Positions 12,001 through 20,400 of a stretch of 64,000 bases of DNA are shown here, piece by piece. The translations under genes were made by a program, and so were the position numbers. Numbering within the stretch: position 1 is the first letter of the stretch; every line of letters starts with the position of its first letter. The DNA comes from Planktothrix agardhii NIES-204 (GTDB taxonomy: Bacteria > Cyanobacteriota > Cyanobacteriia > Cyanobacteriales > Microcoleaceae): positions 1,090,001 to 1,154,000 of the forward strand of contig AP017991.1 in assembly GCA_003609755.1 (NCBI GenBank), given 5' to 3'. The notes under the pieces were generated by a model. It did no database searches, had not been told where the DNA came from, and saw only the letters and a program-made list of their open reading frames with translations.

Positions 12001-14420
12001 ACAGGAACAGGTTGCAAGAAAGCATCAAGAATATAAACCTGAGTATTACTAAGCGGACGACCAATGGGAACATTGGTTATAGTTGGGGAAGTAAATTTGC
12101 ATAAAGTCGTTATAATAGTTGCTTCCGTTGGACCATAAGCATTAAATAGTTGAGGAAGAGGGGAATAATTAACAGTATTTTGATGCCATTGCTTGACTTT
12201 TGATGGTTGAATGGCTTCCCCTCCAACCATAATTAGTTTTATATTGGTGATGATTTGGAGAGCAGTAGGAGTCAGTTCAGAAACTAACTGATGCCAATAG
12301 GCAGTAGGAAAACTTAAAACCGTTAATTGCCATTTTTGACAATATTGCCAAAAATCTTCACTAGAGCGCAACATATCTTCTGTTCGCAATACTAATATTG
12401 CACCCGATAAAAGACAAGAAAAGATTTCTTGAACGGAAGCATCAAAGCAGATAGAGGAAAATTGCAGAATTTGATCATCTGGCGTAAAATTGTACTCTCG
12501 AATAGCAGTCAGGATATAGTTGACTATTGAGCGATGTTCAATCATTACCCCTTTGGGTTTACCCGTCGAGCCAGAAGTATAAATAATGTAGGCTAGATTG
12601 TGCTGCTCAACTTCTACAATCGGGTTTACGGTACTTTGTTTTGCGATTATTGACCAATCTTGATCTAAACAGATAGTTGTTCCTTGAAATTGAGGAAGTT
12701 GCCCAAGGAATTGAGATTGCGTCAGTAAAATACTAAGTTGACTATCTTCAAGAAGATAGGTAATTCGCTCTTTTGGATAATTAACATCCAAAGGAACATA
12801 GGCTCCCCCTGCTTTAAGGATTCCCAAGATACCGATGATCATCTCTAGGGAACGTTCAACAAAAATTCCCACGCTTGCATCGGCTTTTACCCCCAAAGAT
12901 TGTAGGTAATGCCCCAATTGATTCGCACGATTATTTAATTCTTGATAGGTTAAAAATTCATTTTCTAATCTAACTGCGATCGCATCAGGATTTAGTTTTA
13001 CTTGTTGTTCAAATAATTGATGCAGACACAATTCAGGCTTGTAGTCAATTTGAGTCTGATTCCAATCAACTAATAATTGACAACGCTCACTTTCTGTCAA
13101 TAGGGGTAATTGGGCAATGGATTGTTCTGGATTAGCAATAATCCCTTTTAATAAGTTAATAAAATGCCCTGACAATCGCTCAATTGTGCTTTGATTAAAC
13201 AAGTCTGTATTATATTCCCAACTCGTAGTTAATCCAGCTTCTTTTATCTGTATAGATAAACTTAGATCAAATTTAGCTGTCTTAAATTCCAACGGCTGAT
13301 GGGTGGCTTTTATTCCCTCTAAATCTATGGCATTTAGAACTTCATTATCTAACCCAAACATTACCTGAAATAAAGGAGTATAACTCATATTTCTTTCAGG
13401 TTGTAAGGCTTCCACTAACATTTCAAACGGCAAATCTTGATGGTCGTAAGCATCGGTTGCGGTCTCTCTTACCTGTTTTAATGTCTCGCTAAAACTTGGA
13501 TTTCCTGCTAAATCTGTTCTTAAGACCAAGGTATTAACAAAAAAGCCGATCAACCCATCCAGTTCACTACGAGTACGGTTAGCAATGGGAGTCCCAACTA
13601 AAATATCCGTTTCTCCCGTGTAGCGATTGAGTAGGATATTAAAGGCAGTCAAGAGGGTCATAAATAAGGTGACACCTTTTTCACGACTCAACTTATTTAA
13701 CCCTTGACTAAGTTCTGGGGAAAGGATACATCTGATTCTATCCCCCTCAAAACGTTGTTCTGGGGGGCGGGGGCGATCGCTGGGTAGATGTAATAAGGCT
13801 GGTGCGGCAGATAACTGTTTTTGCCAGTAATTTAACTGATTTTGCAGGATTTCTCCCTGTAAATACTCCCTCTGCCAGAGGGCAAAGTCGGCATACTGGA
13901 TCGGTAACTCTTTTAAAAGAGGATTTAAACCTTTAGTATAGGCATTATAAAGAGTTGTCAATTCCTGAATAAATACCCCCATTGACCAACCATCAGAGAC
14001 AACATGGTGCATACAAATCAGCAACAAATTTTCTGTGTCTGATAACTCAAGTAGGGTAGCCCGAATGAGGGATTCATTCGCTAAATCAAAGGGTTGATGG
14101 CTGTGAATTTCTAGCCATTGTTTGAGGGCATTCTCTTCTCGATAGTTTTTGCTTTCCTTATCATTAATAATGGTTAATTTCCAATTGCTTTCTGGTTTGA
14201 TTATCTGCACAGGATTTCCGTCAAGGGTAAGGAAATTGGTGCGGAGGGATTCGTGACGCTGAATAATTTCTTGTAAACTCTTTTCTAGGACATCTATTTT
14301 GAGTGTTCCCTCTAAATGCAAGGCAAAGGGAACATTATAAAAAGAACTGTTGGGTTCTAATTGATCTAAGAACCATAAACGCTGTTGAGCATAGGATAGG
14401 GGCAATTCTTCAAAATTCAT
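1..14420 (-). CDS. ociB: Cyanopeptolin-type NRPS, four modules, 3' end beyond window (OciB-like)
   Basis: One uninterrupted frame of 4806 codons that starts at 14420 and leaves the window at base 1. The ATG overlaps the ociA stop (ATGA, 14417-14420), so the two are translationally coupled. Order: C (HHxxxDGW near residue 140), A (near 617), PCP (1027); C (1227), A (1703), PCP (2098, FFEIGGHS); C (2295), A (2772), PRMT-like methyltransferase (about 3100-3450), PCP (3537); C (3730), A (4207), N-methyltransferase from about 4517 (VLEIGCGSGLLLF) to the edge. Specificity residues read by hand: A1 DAQSMGAIIK (unassigned), A2 DVENAGVVTK (as in Ahp-forming cyanopeptolin modules), A3 DAFFLGVTFK (Ile-like), A4 DASTIAGVCK (Tyr-like). 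Predicted segment: X-Ahp-Ile-NMeTyr, the cyanopeptolin core. The last PCP, final residue and thioesterase should lie left of base 1. Symbol given by architecture. Confidence 0.87.
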   Translation of the reverse strand, partial: MNFEELPLSYAQQRLWFLDQLEPNSSFYNVPFALHLEGTLKIDVLEKSLQEIIQRHESLRTNFLTLDGNPVQIIKPESNWKLTIINDKESKNYREENALKQWLEIHSHQPFDLANESLIRATLLELSDTENLLLICMHHVVSDGWSMGVFIQELTTLYNAYTKGLNPLLKELPIQYADFALWQREYLQGEILQNQLNYWQKQLSAAPALLHLPSDRPRPPEQRFEGDRIRCILSPELSQGLNKLSREKGVTLFMTLLTAFNILLNRYTGETDILVGTPIANRTRSELDGLIGFFVNTLVLRTDLAGNPSFSETLKQVRETATDAYDHQDLPFEMLVEALQPERNMSYTPLFQVMFGLDNEVLNAIDLEGIKATHQPLEFKTAKFDLSLSIQIKEAGLTTSWEYNTDLFNQSTIERLSGHFINLLKGIIANPEQSIAQLPLLTESERCQLLVDWNQTQIDYKPELCLHQLFEQQVKLNPDAIAVRLENEFLTYQELNNRANQLGHYLQSLGVKADASVGIFVERSLEMIIGILGILKAGGAYVPLDVNYPKERITYLLEDSQLSILLTQSQFLGQLPQFQGTTICLDQDWSIIAKQSTVNPIVEVEQHNLAYIIYTSGSTGKPKGVMIEHRSIVNYILTAIREYNFTPDDQILQFSSICFDASVQEIFSCLLSGAILVLRTEDMLRSSEDFWQYCQKWQLTVLSFPTAYWHQLVSELTPTALQIITNIKLIMVGGEAIQPSKVKQWHQNTVNYSPLPQLFNAYGPTEATIITTLCKFTSPTITNVPIGRPLSNTQVYILDAFLQPVPVGVAGELHIGGAGLARGYLNRPELTQEKFIPNPFEEEGLIPPNPINKGSNESSKLYKTGDLCRYLPDGNIEYLGRIDNQVKIRGFRIELGEIETILSQHSAVKTAIVIAREDETEQKRLVAYIVPQEGISNRQEQGLLAVTELRQFLKAQLPEYMVPSAFVILESLPLTSNGKVDRRALPAPDFQSEEQYVAPRNPIEEILASIWVKVLKVEQVGIHDNFFELGGHSLLATQLISRIRKAFKVEMPLRELFVAPTVAALAQVIKRVSEQEERTELPILPREKDTELPLSFAQTRLWFLDQFESDSSFYNIPLALHLEGNLNQDVLIQSLEEICDRHEALRTNFISVDGVATQVIQTQTPWTVNIVDLQHLSSSEQEIASQELTQNQAIQPFDLARDPLIRANLVILSETEHILLVCMHHIVSDGWSMGVFLQELTDLYNAYIQNQPSSLKPLPIQYGDYTLWQKQWLQGDILQRQLDYWQKQLADAPALLSLPTDRPRPAVQSFAGAHLPFTLSWELSQKLTQLTQEQGVTLFMTLLTAFDILLYRYTEQEDILIGTPITNRNRSELEGLIGFFVNTLVLRTDLSGNPSFNELLIRVREMAMDAYTHQDLPFEMLVEVLQPERDLSHAPLFQVDFLLQNEPLSQLELIGLTASPLLTESATAKFDLTLGMENTDKGLRGVWEYNTDLFERSTIERLAGNFVTLLEAIVANPQQQISQLPLLTEVESQQLLKDWNTTEKNYPFHQCVHHLFEEQAERTPNAVAVVFEGLELTYQQLNIQANQLAHYLQSLGVGAEILVGIYLERSLLVIVGLLAVLKAGGAYVPLDPDYPQQRLSYMAEDAKISLLLTQQSLLSSLPVEDVGVIVLDKSAESLTVQSLENPVSEVVPENLLCVLYTSGSTGKPKGVMLTHEALVNHSWGISEIFGLTESDRVLQFASFGFDVAAEEIFPTWLKGGTVVLRPWQMFPTLTDFADFIEQESLTLLNITPAYWHEWAIAVSQSSATVPSSLRVVAVGGDAVLPETVNIWREWVGKQVQCINVYGPTEASVTAIVHDLLDSQSEKMNSVLIGRPIANTKAYILDQNLQPAPIGVKGELHLCGVRLARGYLNRPELTAEKFIDNPFAAAPFNRLYKTGDLARYLPNGSIECFGRIDNQVKIRGFRIELGEIEAILNQHLDVQTSCVIIREDLPGQKYLVAYIVISSHYERIPMISELRQFLAGNLPMYMVPQAFVFLESLPLTTNRKVDRRALPAPNLEGDRRDQYVAPRNAIEEMLLQIWTEVLKVGQVGIYDNFFEIGGHSLLATQLVSRIRSLFKIELPLRSLFAAATVAELAHLIEPLQQQNLTLTVPPILPRTKDTELPLSFAQQRLWFLDQLQPNSALYNIPMVLRLQGNLNQGALEQSLWSICDRHEVLRTNFVTINGQPTQIIQTTRETISVVDLQDLPIQEQAEKTEQLKQKQATQPFDLAKESLIRITLVVLSETEHLLLVCMHHIISDGWSIEVFIHELTTLYNAYAQNQPANLAPLPIQYADFAIWQRQWLQGDVLQTQLNYWRNQLADAPALLSLPTDHPRPAVQSFVGTQQEFSLSPKLSQALTELSRQQGVTLFMTLLAAFDTLLYRYTGSSDILVGTPIANRNRGEIEGLIGFFVNTLVMRTDLSDNPSFSQLLTRVREVTMDAYAHQDLPFEMLVEALQPERDLSHTPLFQVAFVLQNTPKSEIAMTGLTVTDLPPENTTAKFDLTLAMVHTDNALKGVWEYNTDLFDSGTIERLAGHFVNLLAGIVANPQAQISQLPLLTEVEQQQLLIEWNNTQVDYPQIKCIHQLFEEQAERTPDAIAVVFENQQLTYAELNGRANQLAHYLQSLGVVADQLVAICVERSLEMIVGLLAILKAGAAYLPIDSDYPQERISFMFQDTQVKILLTQESLLVSLPNHQAIVVCLDKDWEQINQASQENLNSAVSAENLAYVIYTSGSTGTPKGVIVTHQAVNRLVLNTNYIQFTPDDCVVQASNIAFDAATFEIWGALLNGAKIIILAKSVLLSPQEFALSLKENQISVLFLTTALFNQLANLVPQAFSGLRCLLFGGEAVDPKCAQEVRSKGAPQRLLHVYGPTENTTFSSWYLVEDLPATATTIPIGKAIANTQIYLLDKNLQPVPIGVSGELYLGGAGLARGYLHRPELTAEKFIPNPFEPLDKGGEQPSKLYKTGDLARYLPDGNIEYLGRIDNQVKIRGFRIELGEIEAVIGQNEDVQSACVIAREDNPGDKRLVAYVVPQQKNQPNKKPPFPYVVAQQKNLKSSKKPENLSTDKVELWPSIAEYYVYDDLLYYAMTNDQRRNDSYKVAINQLVKDKIVVEIGTGKDAILSRFCVEGGAKKIYAIERNEETCHQALAQIKKLGLADKITIIHGDANLVEIPELADVCVSEIVGAIGGSEGAAIIINNTRRFLKPDGLMIPERSVTKMAVVTLPDEILHHPQFSQTPAYYTQKIFEQVGYPFDLRVCIKKFPQANVLSTVDVLEDLNFNEYISPEFCHEVNFEIQKNGRMDGFLVWLNLHTIAGEEIDILKHEYCWLPVYFPVFEPSIKVESGDIIKAVCERTLCENNLNPDYAIKGHLLKKNGEIINFEYVSYHYKNNFRQRPFYQRLFPNYDEVNNNYSDRLGQSLKANLKKLLPDYMVPSAFVVLDAFPLTPNGKIDRRALPAPDLEGKGEYIAPRNPIEKKLAQIWAEVLKLERVSIEDNFFELGGHSLLATQVISRCQEAFEIALPLRYLFESPTIAQLSAVILKELQTGSGLKLPAIVPLNRQDDIPLSWAQERLWFVNQLEGESGAYTIDLTMRLLGNLNVKALEKAFQAIIQRHEPLRTQFKLKDNKPIQAIASSINFTLSIVQSQPLQVEQLLTEAASEPFDLDNGSVLRVKLWQVGADEYVLLLAIHHIAADGWSLGVLIDELSAYYRSFSTGTKADLPTLPIQYADFAVWQRQWLTNEVLERQLSYWKQQLKGVPLLHQLPSDRPRPAIQTFRGGTEKLQLDSKLTQQLKKLSQKSGSTLFMTLLAGFAVLLSRYSGQTDLVIGSPIANRNRTEIEKLIGFFVNSLVLRFDLSQEPTFEDFLFQVKQTTQNAYDHQDLPFEMLVEELQIERHLDRNPLIQIVFALQNAPTEPWDLPGIKVEDLASGLDSVRVDLELYLWDVPEGLGGFCSYNKDLFDAETIARMMTHFKTLLAAIVENPQQPVALLPLLTPPEHQLLKEWNETKTDYSYNKCIHQLIEEQAERTPDAIAVVFENQQLTYAQLNNRANQLAHYLRSLGVETEVIVGLCVERSLEMIVTLIGILKAGGAYLPLDPEYPQARLQFMLEDSQIPLLLTQHSLIDKLPNHQGQTLFLEEIWEKTAQPSQDNLTAKVTPSNLANVIYTSGSTGKPKGVMVEHKGLCNLAQAQIETLGVHPLSRVLQFASFSFDACISEILMALGGGATLYLGAKDALMPGLPLIERLRDHAITHITLPPSALAVLPWENLPSLQTIIVAGEACSPELVKKWSQGRNFFNGYGPTEGSVCATIAKCTPFDEKITIGRPIPNVQIYILDPHLQPVPIGVAGELHIGGAGLARGYLNRPELTAEKFISNPFVSLDPPLTPLDKGGEQPSKLYKTGDLARYLPDGQIEYLGRIDNQVKVRGFRIELGEIEAVLGQHPLVQEAIVIARADHASDHDHDKLNTNLVGYLVPALKGEVLPEQLAQWQSEYVSDWQTIYEDSYRQSQSTTDDPTFNISGWNSSYTGQAMTAAEMREWVENTVSRILAGKPQRVLEIGCGSGLLLFPVAKHCQEYWGADYSSATIDNLERLCGTIEGLAGKVRLFHRTADNLAGIPQAAFDTVVINSVVQYFPSVDYLLQVLEGVMKAIAAHGKIFLGDIRSLPLLEPYHAAVQLSRAAADKTLEQWQKQVNQSVATEEELLIEPQFFIALKQRFPQISWVEIVPKRGQADNELTQFRYDVTLYLGNDVQKTVIPWLNWQRDEFSLAKL
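1135..1172. repeat. GC-rich palindromic repeat in the ociB A4 coding sequence
   Basis: CCCCTTATCAAGGGGGG followed by GTTAGGGGGGATCA sits in frame in ociB just before the A-domain KLYKTGDL motif and encodes DPPLTPLDKGG. The other A domains in this window go almost directly from NPF to LYKTGD here. The element resembles dispersed palindromes common between cyanobacterial genes; here it lies in a surface-loop position of an enzyme. Confidence 0.7.
5431..5450. repeat. Shorter copy of the palindromic repeat in the ociB A3 coding sequence
   Basis: TCTCCCCCCTTATCAAGGGG occupies the same loop of the third A domain as the repeat at 1135-1172 and encodes PLDKGGE. It keeps the frame and lacks the second GGGGGGATC half, so it is a partial copy or was copied with the surrounding A-domain segment. 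Confidence 0.65.
11858..11890. repeat. Degenerate palindromic repeat in the ociB A1 coding sequence
   Basis: A diverged relative (CCCTTATTAATGGGATT, then TGGGGGGATCAA) sits in the same pre-KLYKTGD loop of the first A domain and encodes IPPNPINKG. It is more decayed than the copies at 1135 and 5431, which suggests an older insertion. Confidence 0.5.
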
Positions 14421-17400
14421 TTTCTTTTTCTTGGTAAAATAGCGGGAATGATGGGTAATTTTTCCTGTTTTAACTGTTCAATTCCTTGGGCTAATTCAGC
14501 TAGGGTTGCTGTGTTGAATAACTGACGTAGGGGAAGCTCAATTTTCAGGCGATCGCGAATCTGTGCTACTAATTGAGTCGCCAGTAAGGAATGTCCTCCA
14601 AGTTCAAAGAAGTTATCATTTATGCCCACTTTCTCTACTTTTAGAACTTCTGACCAAATATTTACCAATATCTCCTCAATAGGGGTACTAGGGGCAACAT
14701 ATTTGTCTGATATGTCTAAATTTGGTGGGGGTAAAGCACGACGGTCTATTTTACCATTAGTAGTAAGGGGTAAGGCTTCTAAGATAACGAAAGCATTAGG
14801 AACCATGTAATCAGGTAATTTAGCTTTCAGAAATTGGCGGATTTCGTCAATTATGATTGTTATTTCGGGCTGGGGTACGATATATGCGACAAGACGCTTA
14901 TCCCCCGCCGTATCATCCCAAACTAGCACCACCGTCTCCCAAATCTGGGGATGAGATGCCAATAATGCCTCAATTTCCCCTAATTCAATACGGAATCCCC
15001 GAATCTTAACTTGATTATCAATGCGCCCTAAATATTCTAACTCTCCATTAGGCCAATAACGAGCTAAATCTCCCGTTTTATACAATTTGTTGGAATGTTC
15101 AAAGGGACTAGAAATAAACCTTTCTGTTGTTAATTCAGGACGATTGAGATAACCTTTTGCCACTCCTGCACCGCCCACATACATTTCCCCAGGCACCCCA
15201 ACGGGTACGGGTTGTAAATATTGATCGAGTAAATACACCTGTAAATCGGGAAGAGGACGACCAATGACGCTGGCTGTACTATTGACATCAGCCATACTTA
15301 AGGGGCGATAGGTGACATGGACGGTAGTTTCCGTAATTCCGTACATATTAACTAATTGGGGAAGTTGGTCGCCGTGTCGGTCAAACCAAGGCTGTAAACT
15401 GTTGATTTCTAAAGATTCTCCGCCAAAAATTACCAAACGTAAACTTAAATCGGTCTCTGTGACTGAATCCTTCCCAACCTCTCTTAATAAGGGGGAAATG
15501 TCCCCTTTTACGGATTCTTCAGCTTGAATTAACTGGCGGAAAGCGGTAGGGGTTTGATTGAGAATCGTTACTTTTTCTTGGCACAATAACTCATAAAATG
15601 ATTCGGGGGAACGAGTCACTAAATAAGGGACTATTACCAGTCGTCCACCATAGAGTAAAGCCCCCCACATTTCCCACACGGAAAAGTCAAAAGCGTAAGA
15701 ATGGAATAGAGTCCAGACATCTTGGGAATTGAAATGATACCAGGAGTCTGTTGCCGCAAACAGTCGCACGACATTAGCGTGATTGACTAAAACCCCTTTC
15801 GGTTTACCCGTAGAACCCGATGTATAGATAATATAGGTTAAATTATCGGGTTTTACTCCGCTTTCAGGGTTTGACGTGATATTTTGAGCGATTTTTTCCC
15901 AGTCCGTATCTAAACAGATAAGTTGTGCTTGATGTTGAGGAATAGACTCGACTAATTTTGCTTGAGTTACTAATACTTTCACCTGAGAGTCTTCTAACAT
16001 AAAGTTTAGACGTTCCTGGGGATATTCAGGATCAAGAGGGACATAAGCCCCACCCGCTTTAAGAATGCCTAATATTCCCACGATCATCTCTAAGGAACGT
16101 TCGACACAAATCCCTACCAATTCATCAGGTTTAACACCCAAAGATTGTAAATAATGTGCTAACTGATTAGCTCGACAATTTAACTCATTATAGGTTAATT
16201 GTTGGCATTCAAATACTACTGCAACAGCATTAGGTGTCCGTTCAACTTGTTTCTCAAACAACTGATGAATACACTTATTAGCAGGGTAATCTACCTCAGT
16301 GTTATTCCAATCAATTAATAATTGTTGTTGTTCAACTTTAGTTAACAAAGGTAATTGAGAAACTCGTTCATTCGGATTAGCAATAATCCCCTCAAGTAAA
16401 GTCAGAAAATGACCGTTCATTCTCTCAATAGTCTCACGATTAAATAGGTCAGTATTATATACCCAAACCCCCATTAATCCCGTCTCTGTATTTTGCATTG
16501 ATAAGGTTAAATCAAATTTAGCTGTTTCACCTTCTAAGGGTAAAGAATCAATCGTTAAATCCGTTAATTCTATTTTAGATAGGGGAGTATTTTCGAGCGC
16601 AAACATCACCTGAAACAAGGGTGTATGACTAAGATTTCTCTCTGGTTGTAACGCTTCTACTAGCATTTCAAAGGGTAAATCTTGATGAGAGTATGCTCCT
16701 AATGACATTTCCCGCACTCTCATTAATAATTCCTGAAAACTGGGATTTTCTGAACAGTCAGTTCTCATGACTAAGGTGTTCACAAAAAAGCCGATTAAAC
16801 TCTCTATTTCACGACGATTACGGTTAGCTATAGGTGTCCCTATTAAGATGTCTGATTGCCCTGTATAACGATAAAGTAATGTCCCATAAACTGCTAACAA
16901 TGTCATAAACATTGTCACCCCTTGTTGCTGACTTAATTCTGTTAGCTTTTGGGTGAGTTCAAGGGATAGTTGAAACTCTTGATGTGCTCCAGTAAATGTT
17001 TGTACTGCTGGACGGGGTTTATCTGTTGGTAAGGGTAAGAAAGTTGGTGCGTCTGCTAGTTGTTTTTGCCAGTAATTTAATTGGTTTTCTAAGACTTCTC
17101 CTTGTAACCATTGTCTTTGCCAAACTGCAAAATCAGCGTACTGAATTGGTAAGGGTTTTAAGGGTGAAGGTTGACCCTGATTATAAGCATTATATAACGC
17201 TGTTAATTCTTCAATAAATACACCCATTGACCAACCATCACTAATAACATGGTGCAGACATAATAATAACCAATACTCGTTATTATTCAGCACGATTAAA
17301 GTGGCTCTTACTAATGCTTCATTAGCTAAATCAAAGGGTTTAAATGATTCTCCCTTAACTAAATTAGTTGCAGCAATTTCTTGTTCTTCTGGTGATAAAT

Positions 17401-20400
17401 GCTGCAAGTTAATTACTGATACTGTCCAATTTGTTACTGTTTGAATAACCTGAGTTGGTTGTCCATTGACGTTAACAAAGTTGGTGCGTAATGCTTCGTG
17501 ACGTTGAATAATTTCCTCTAAACTTTGTATCAAAGCTGCTTGATTAAGATGGCCTTGCAAACGTAAAGCTACAGGGATATTATAGAAAGCGCTATTAGGT
17601 TCTAATTGGTCTAAAAACCATAAACGAGTTTGTGCATAAGACAATAATAATTCAGATTGTTCACCCCTTGGTAATATGGGGGGTGCGGATAGGGTTAAAT
17701 CCTGTTGCTGTAATTGTTGAATTTGTTGGGATAATTCTTCAATTGTTGGTGCTGCAAATAAACTCCGTAAGGGAATTTCTATTGAGAAATTAGTGCGAAT
17801 ACGGGAGATGAGTTGAGTAGCTAATAATGAGTGTCCTCCTAGTTCAAAGAAGTTATCATTAATGCTTACTTGTTTGACCTTTAAAACCTCAGACCAAATT
17901 GTTACCAGTATTTCTTCAATAGGGTTGCGTGGTAAGATAAATTTGTCTGTTCTTTCGTAACTTTGTTCGGGTTCAGGTAAAGCGCGATGGTCAATTTTAC
18001 CATTAGGTGTTAAGGGTAATGATTCCAGTATTATGAAAGCACTGGGAATCATATATTCTGGCAGCTTTTCCTTGAGGAATTGCCGTAATTCATTGGGGGT
18101 TGGTGTTGCATCTTTTTGAGGGACAATATAGGCAACTAAACGTTTATTTCCTGGTGTATCTTCGCGGGCAATAATAACCGATGATTGTATTTGAAAATAT
18201 TGGGTTAATACTGTTTCAATTTCCCCTAATTCGATGCGGAATCCGCGAATCTTGACTTGATTGTCAATGCGTCCTAAATATTCAATATTACCGTCAGGTA
18301 AATAACGCGCTAAGTCCCCCGTTTTATAGAGTCGAGAATCTGGGTAATTACTAAAAGGATTAGGAATGAATTTTTCTTGTGTTAATTCTGGTCTGTTAAG
18401 ATAGCTTCTGGCTAACCCTGCCCCCCCAATATGCAATTCTCCTGGTACACCAATCGGAACTGGCTGTAAGTAAGAGTCTAAAATATAAATTTGAGTATTA
18501 GAGACAGGACGACCAATAGAAACTTTCTCCTCGTCCTTAGTAAATCTCGCTACAGTCGCACAAACAGTTGTTTCCGTTGGCCCGTAAGCATTAAAGAAAT
18601 TTCGTCCTTTTGACCACTCAGTTATTAATTTTGCGGTACAAGCTTCACCACCGACGGTTAGAGATTGTAAATTAGGTAAGGGTGCTTGAGGTAAAACAGA
18701 TAAAGCCGAAGGAGATAAAAAAGCGTGAGAAATTTGGTTCTCCGTTAAGAAATCAACCAATATTTGACTAGGTAATAGGGTTTCTTTTTGGGCTAAATAC
18801 AAACTAGCACCTGCGGCTAAAGCAGTGGCAATTTCACCAATAGATAAATCGAAACTTAGGGAACCAAACTGGAGTACACGACTATTGTTTTGAATTTGAA
18901 AAACGTCACTCCAAGCCAAAGCGAGATTAACAATGCTTCTGTTTTCAATCATCACCCCTTTCGGTTTTCCTGTTGAACCAGAAGTATAAATCACATAGGC
19001 TAAACTATCAGTTTTAGTTTGAGAACTGGGATTATCTGTTAACAAGAGTGAAAAACTTTGTTCATCTAAATACAATATTTGATTAAGATTTGTTAGGTTA
19101 GTTAATAGTAATTTTTCTTTAAGAAAACCTTGAGTGAGTAACAATAATATGCCAGAATCTTCTATTATAAACTGAAGGCGTTCTGGTGGATATTCGGGAT
19201 CAAGAGGGACATAAGCCCCACCCGCTTTAAGAATGCCTAATATTCCTATTATCATTTCTAAAGAACGTTCGACACAAATTCCCACTAAAGTATCTGGTTT
19301 AATCTGATAGTTTTGACACAGATAATGGGCTAATTGATTAGCACGATTATTTAATTCCCGATAAGTTAAGGATTCATTTTCAAATACCACTGCCACATGA
19401 TTAGGAGTCCGTTCTACTTGTTCCTCAAATAGCTGATGAATGCACTTTTCATCAGGATATGCTTTACCAGTATCATTCCATTCTACTAACAGTTGATGAC
19501 GCTCCCTTTCTGTTAGTAAGGATAATGTCCCGATTGGTTCTTGTGGATTAGCAACAATTGCTTCTAACAAAGTCTGAAAATGACCACTCATGCGGGCAAT
19601 TCTGTCTTGATCAAATAAATCTATGTTATATTGCCAAAATCCTTGGAGAGAGTTTCCTTTTTCTGTATTTATTTCCCACATTTGTAAGGCGAAATCAAAC
19701 TTGGCGTTAACATTATCTAAAGATAAAGGCGAAATTTTTAACCCAGGAGTTTCTAATTCCTCCATAGCCACATTTTGTAAGACAAACATCACCTGAAACA
19801 GAGGACTATGACTAAGACTGCGCTCTATTTGCAAAGTTTCGATAATTTGTTCAAAAGGAACGTCTTGGTTAGCATAGGCATTCCTGCAAACGGAACGCAC
19901 TTGTTTCAATAATTCTTCAAAACTGGGATTACCTTCTAAGCGAGTTCGCATCACTAGGGTATTAACAAAAAAGCCAATTAGCCCTTCTAATTCTTGATAG
20001 TTACGACTGGCGATCGGTGTTCCTATCAGGATATCATTCTGATCACTGTGGCGGAATAATAGAGTAACATAAGCCGCCATCAAGGTCATAAATAAAGTCG
20101 TTGCTGATTTGTGGCTGAGTTCTTTTAGGGAGGCTGTTAGTCTTTCATCTATCTGGAAAGAAAGACAACCCCCTCGAAAGGTTTGTACAGAAGGACGGGG
20201 TCTATCCGTCGGTAATTCTAGCAAAGGAGGGGCGGCTGCTAACTGTTGTTTCCAGTAATTAATTTGGTTTTGAATAGTTATAAAACCTTGGTTTTCTCCT
20301 TGTAACCATTGCCGTTGCCAAAGCGTAAAATCGGCATATTGAATGGGTAATTTGGGGAGGACAGAAGCATGACCAAGCAAAAATCCTTGATATAAACTGG

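Noticed and set aside
14622-17217. Plus-strand frames of 60-75 codons opposite ociA and ociB
   Set aside because: They lie antisense within conserved NRPS domains, have no recognisable motifs or ribosome-binding sites, and recur wherever similar modules recur.
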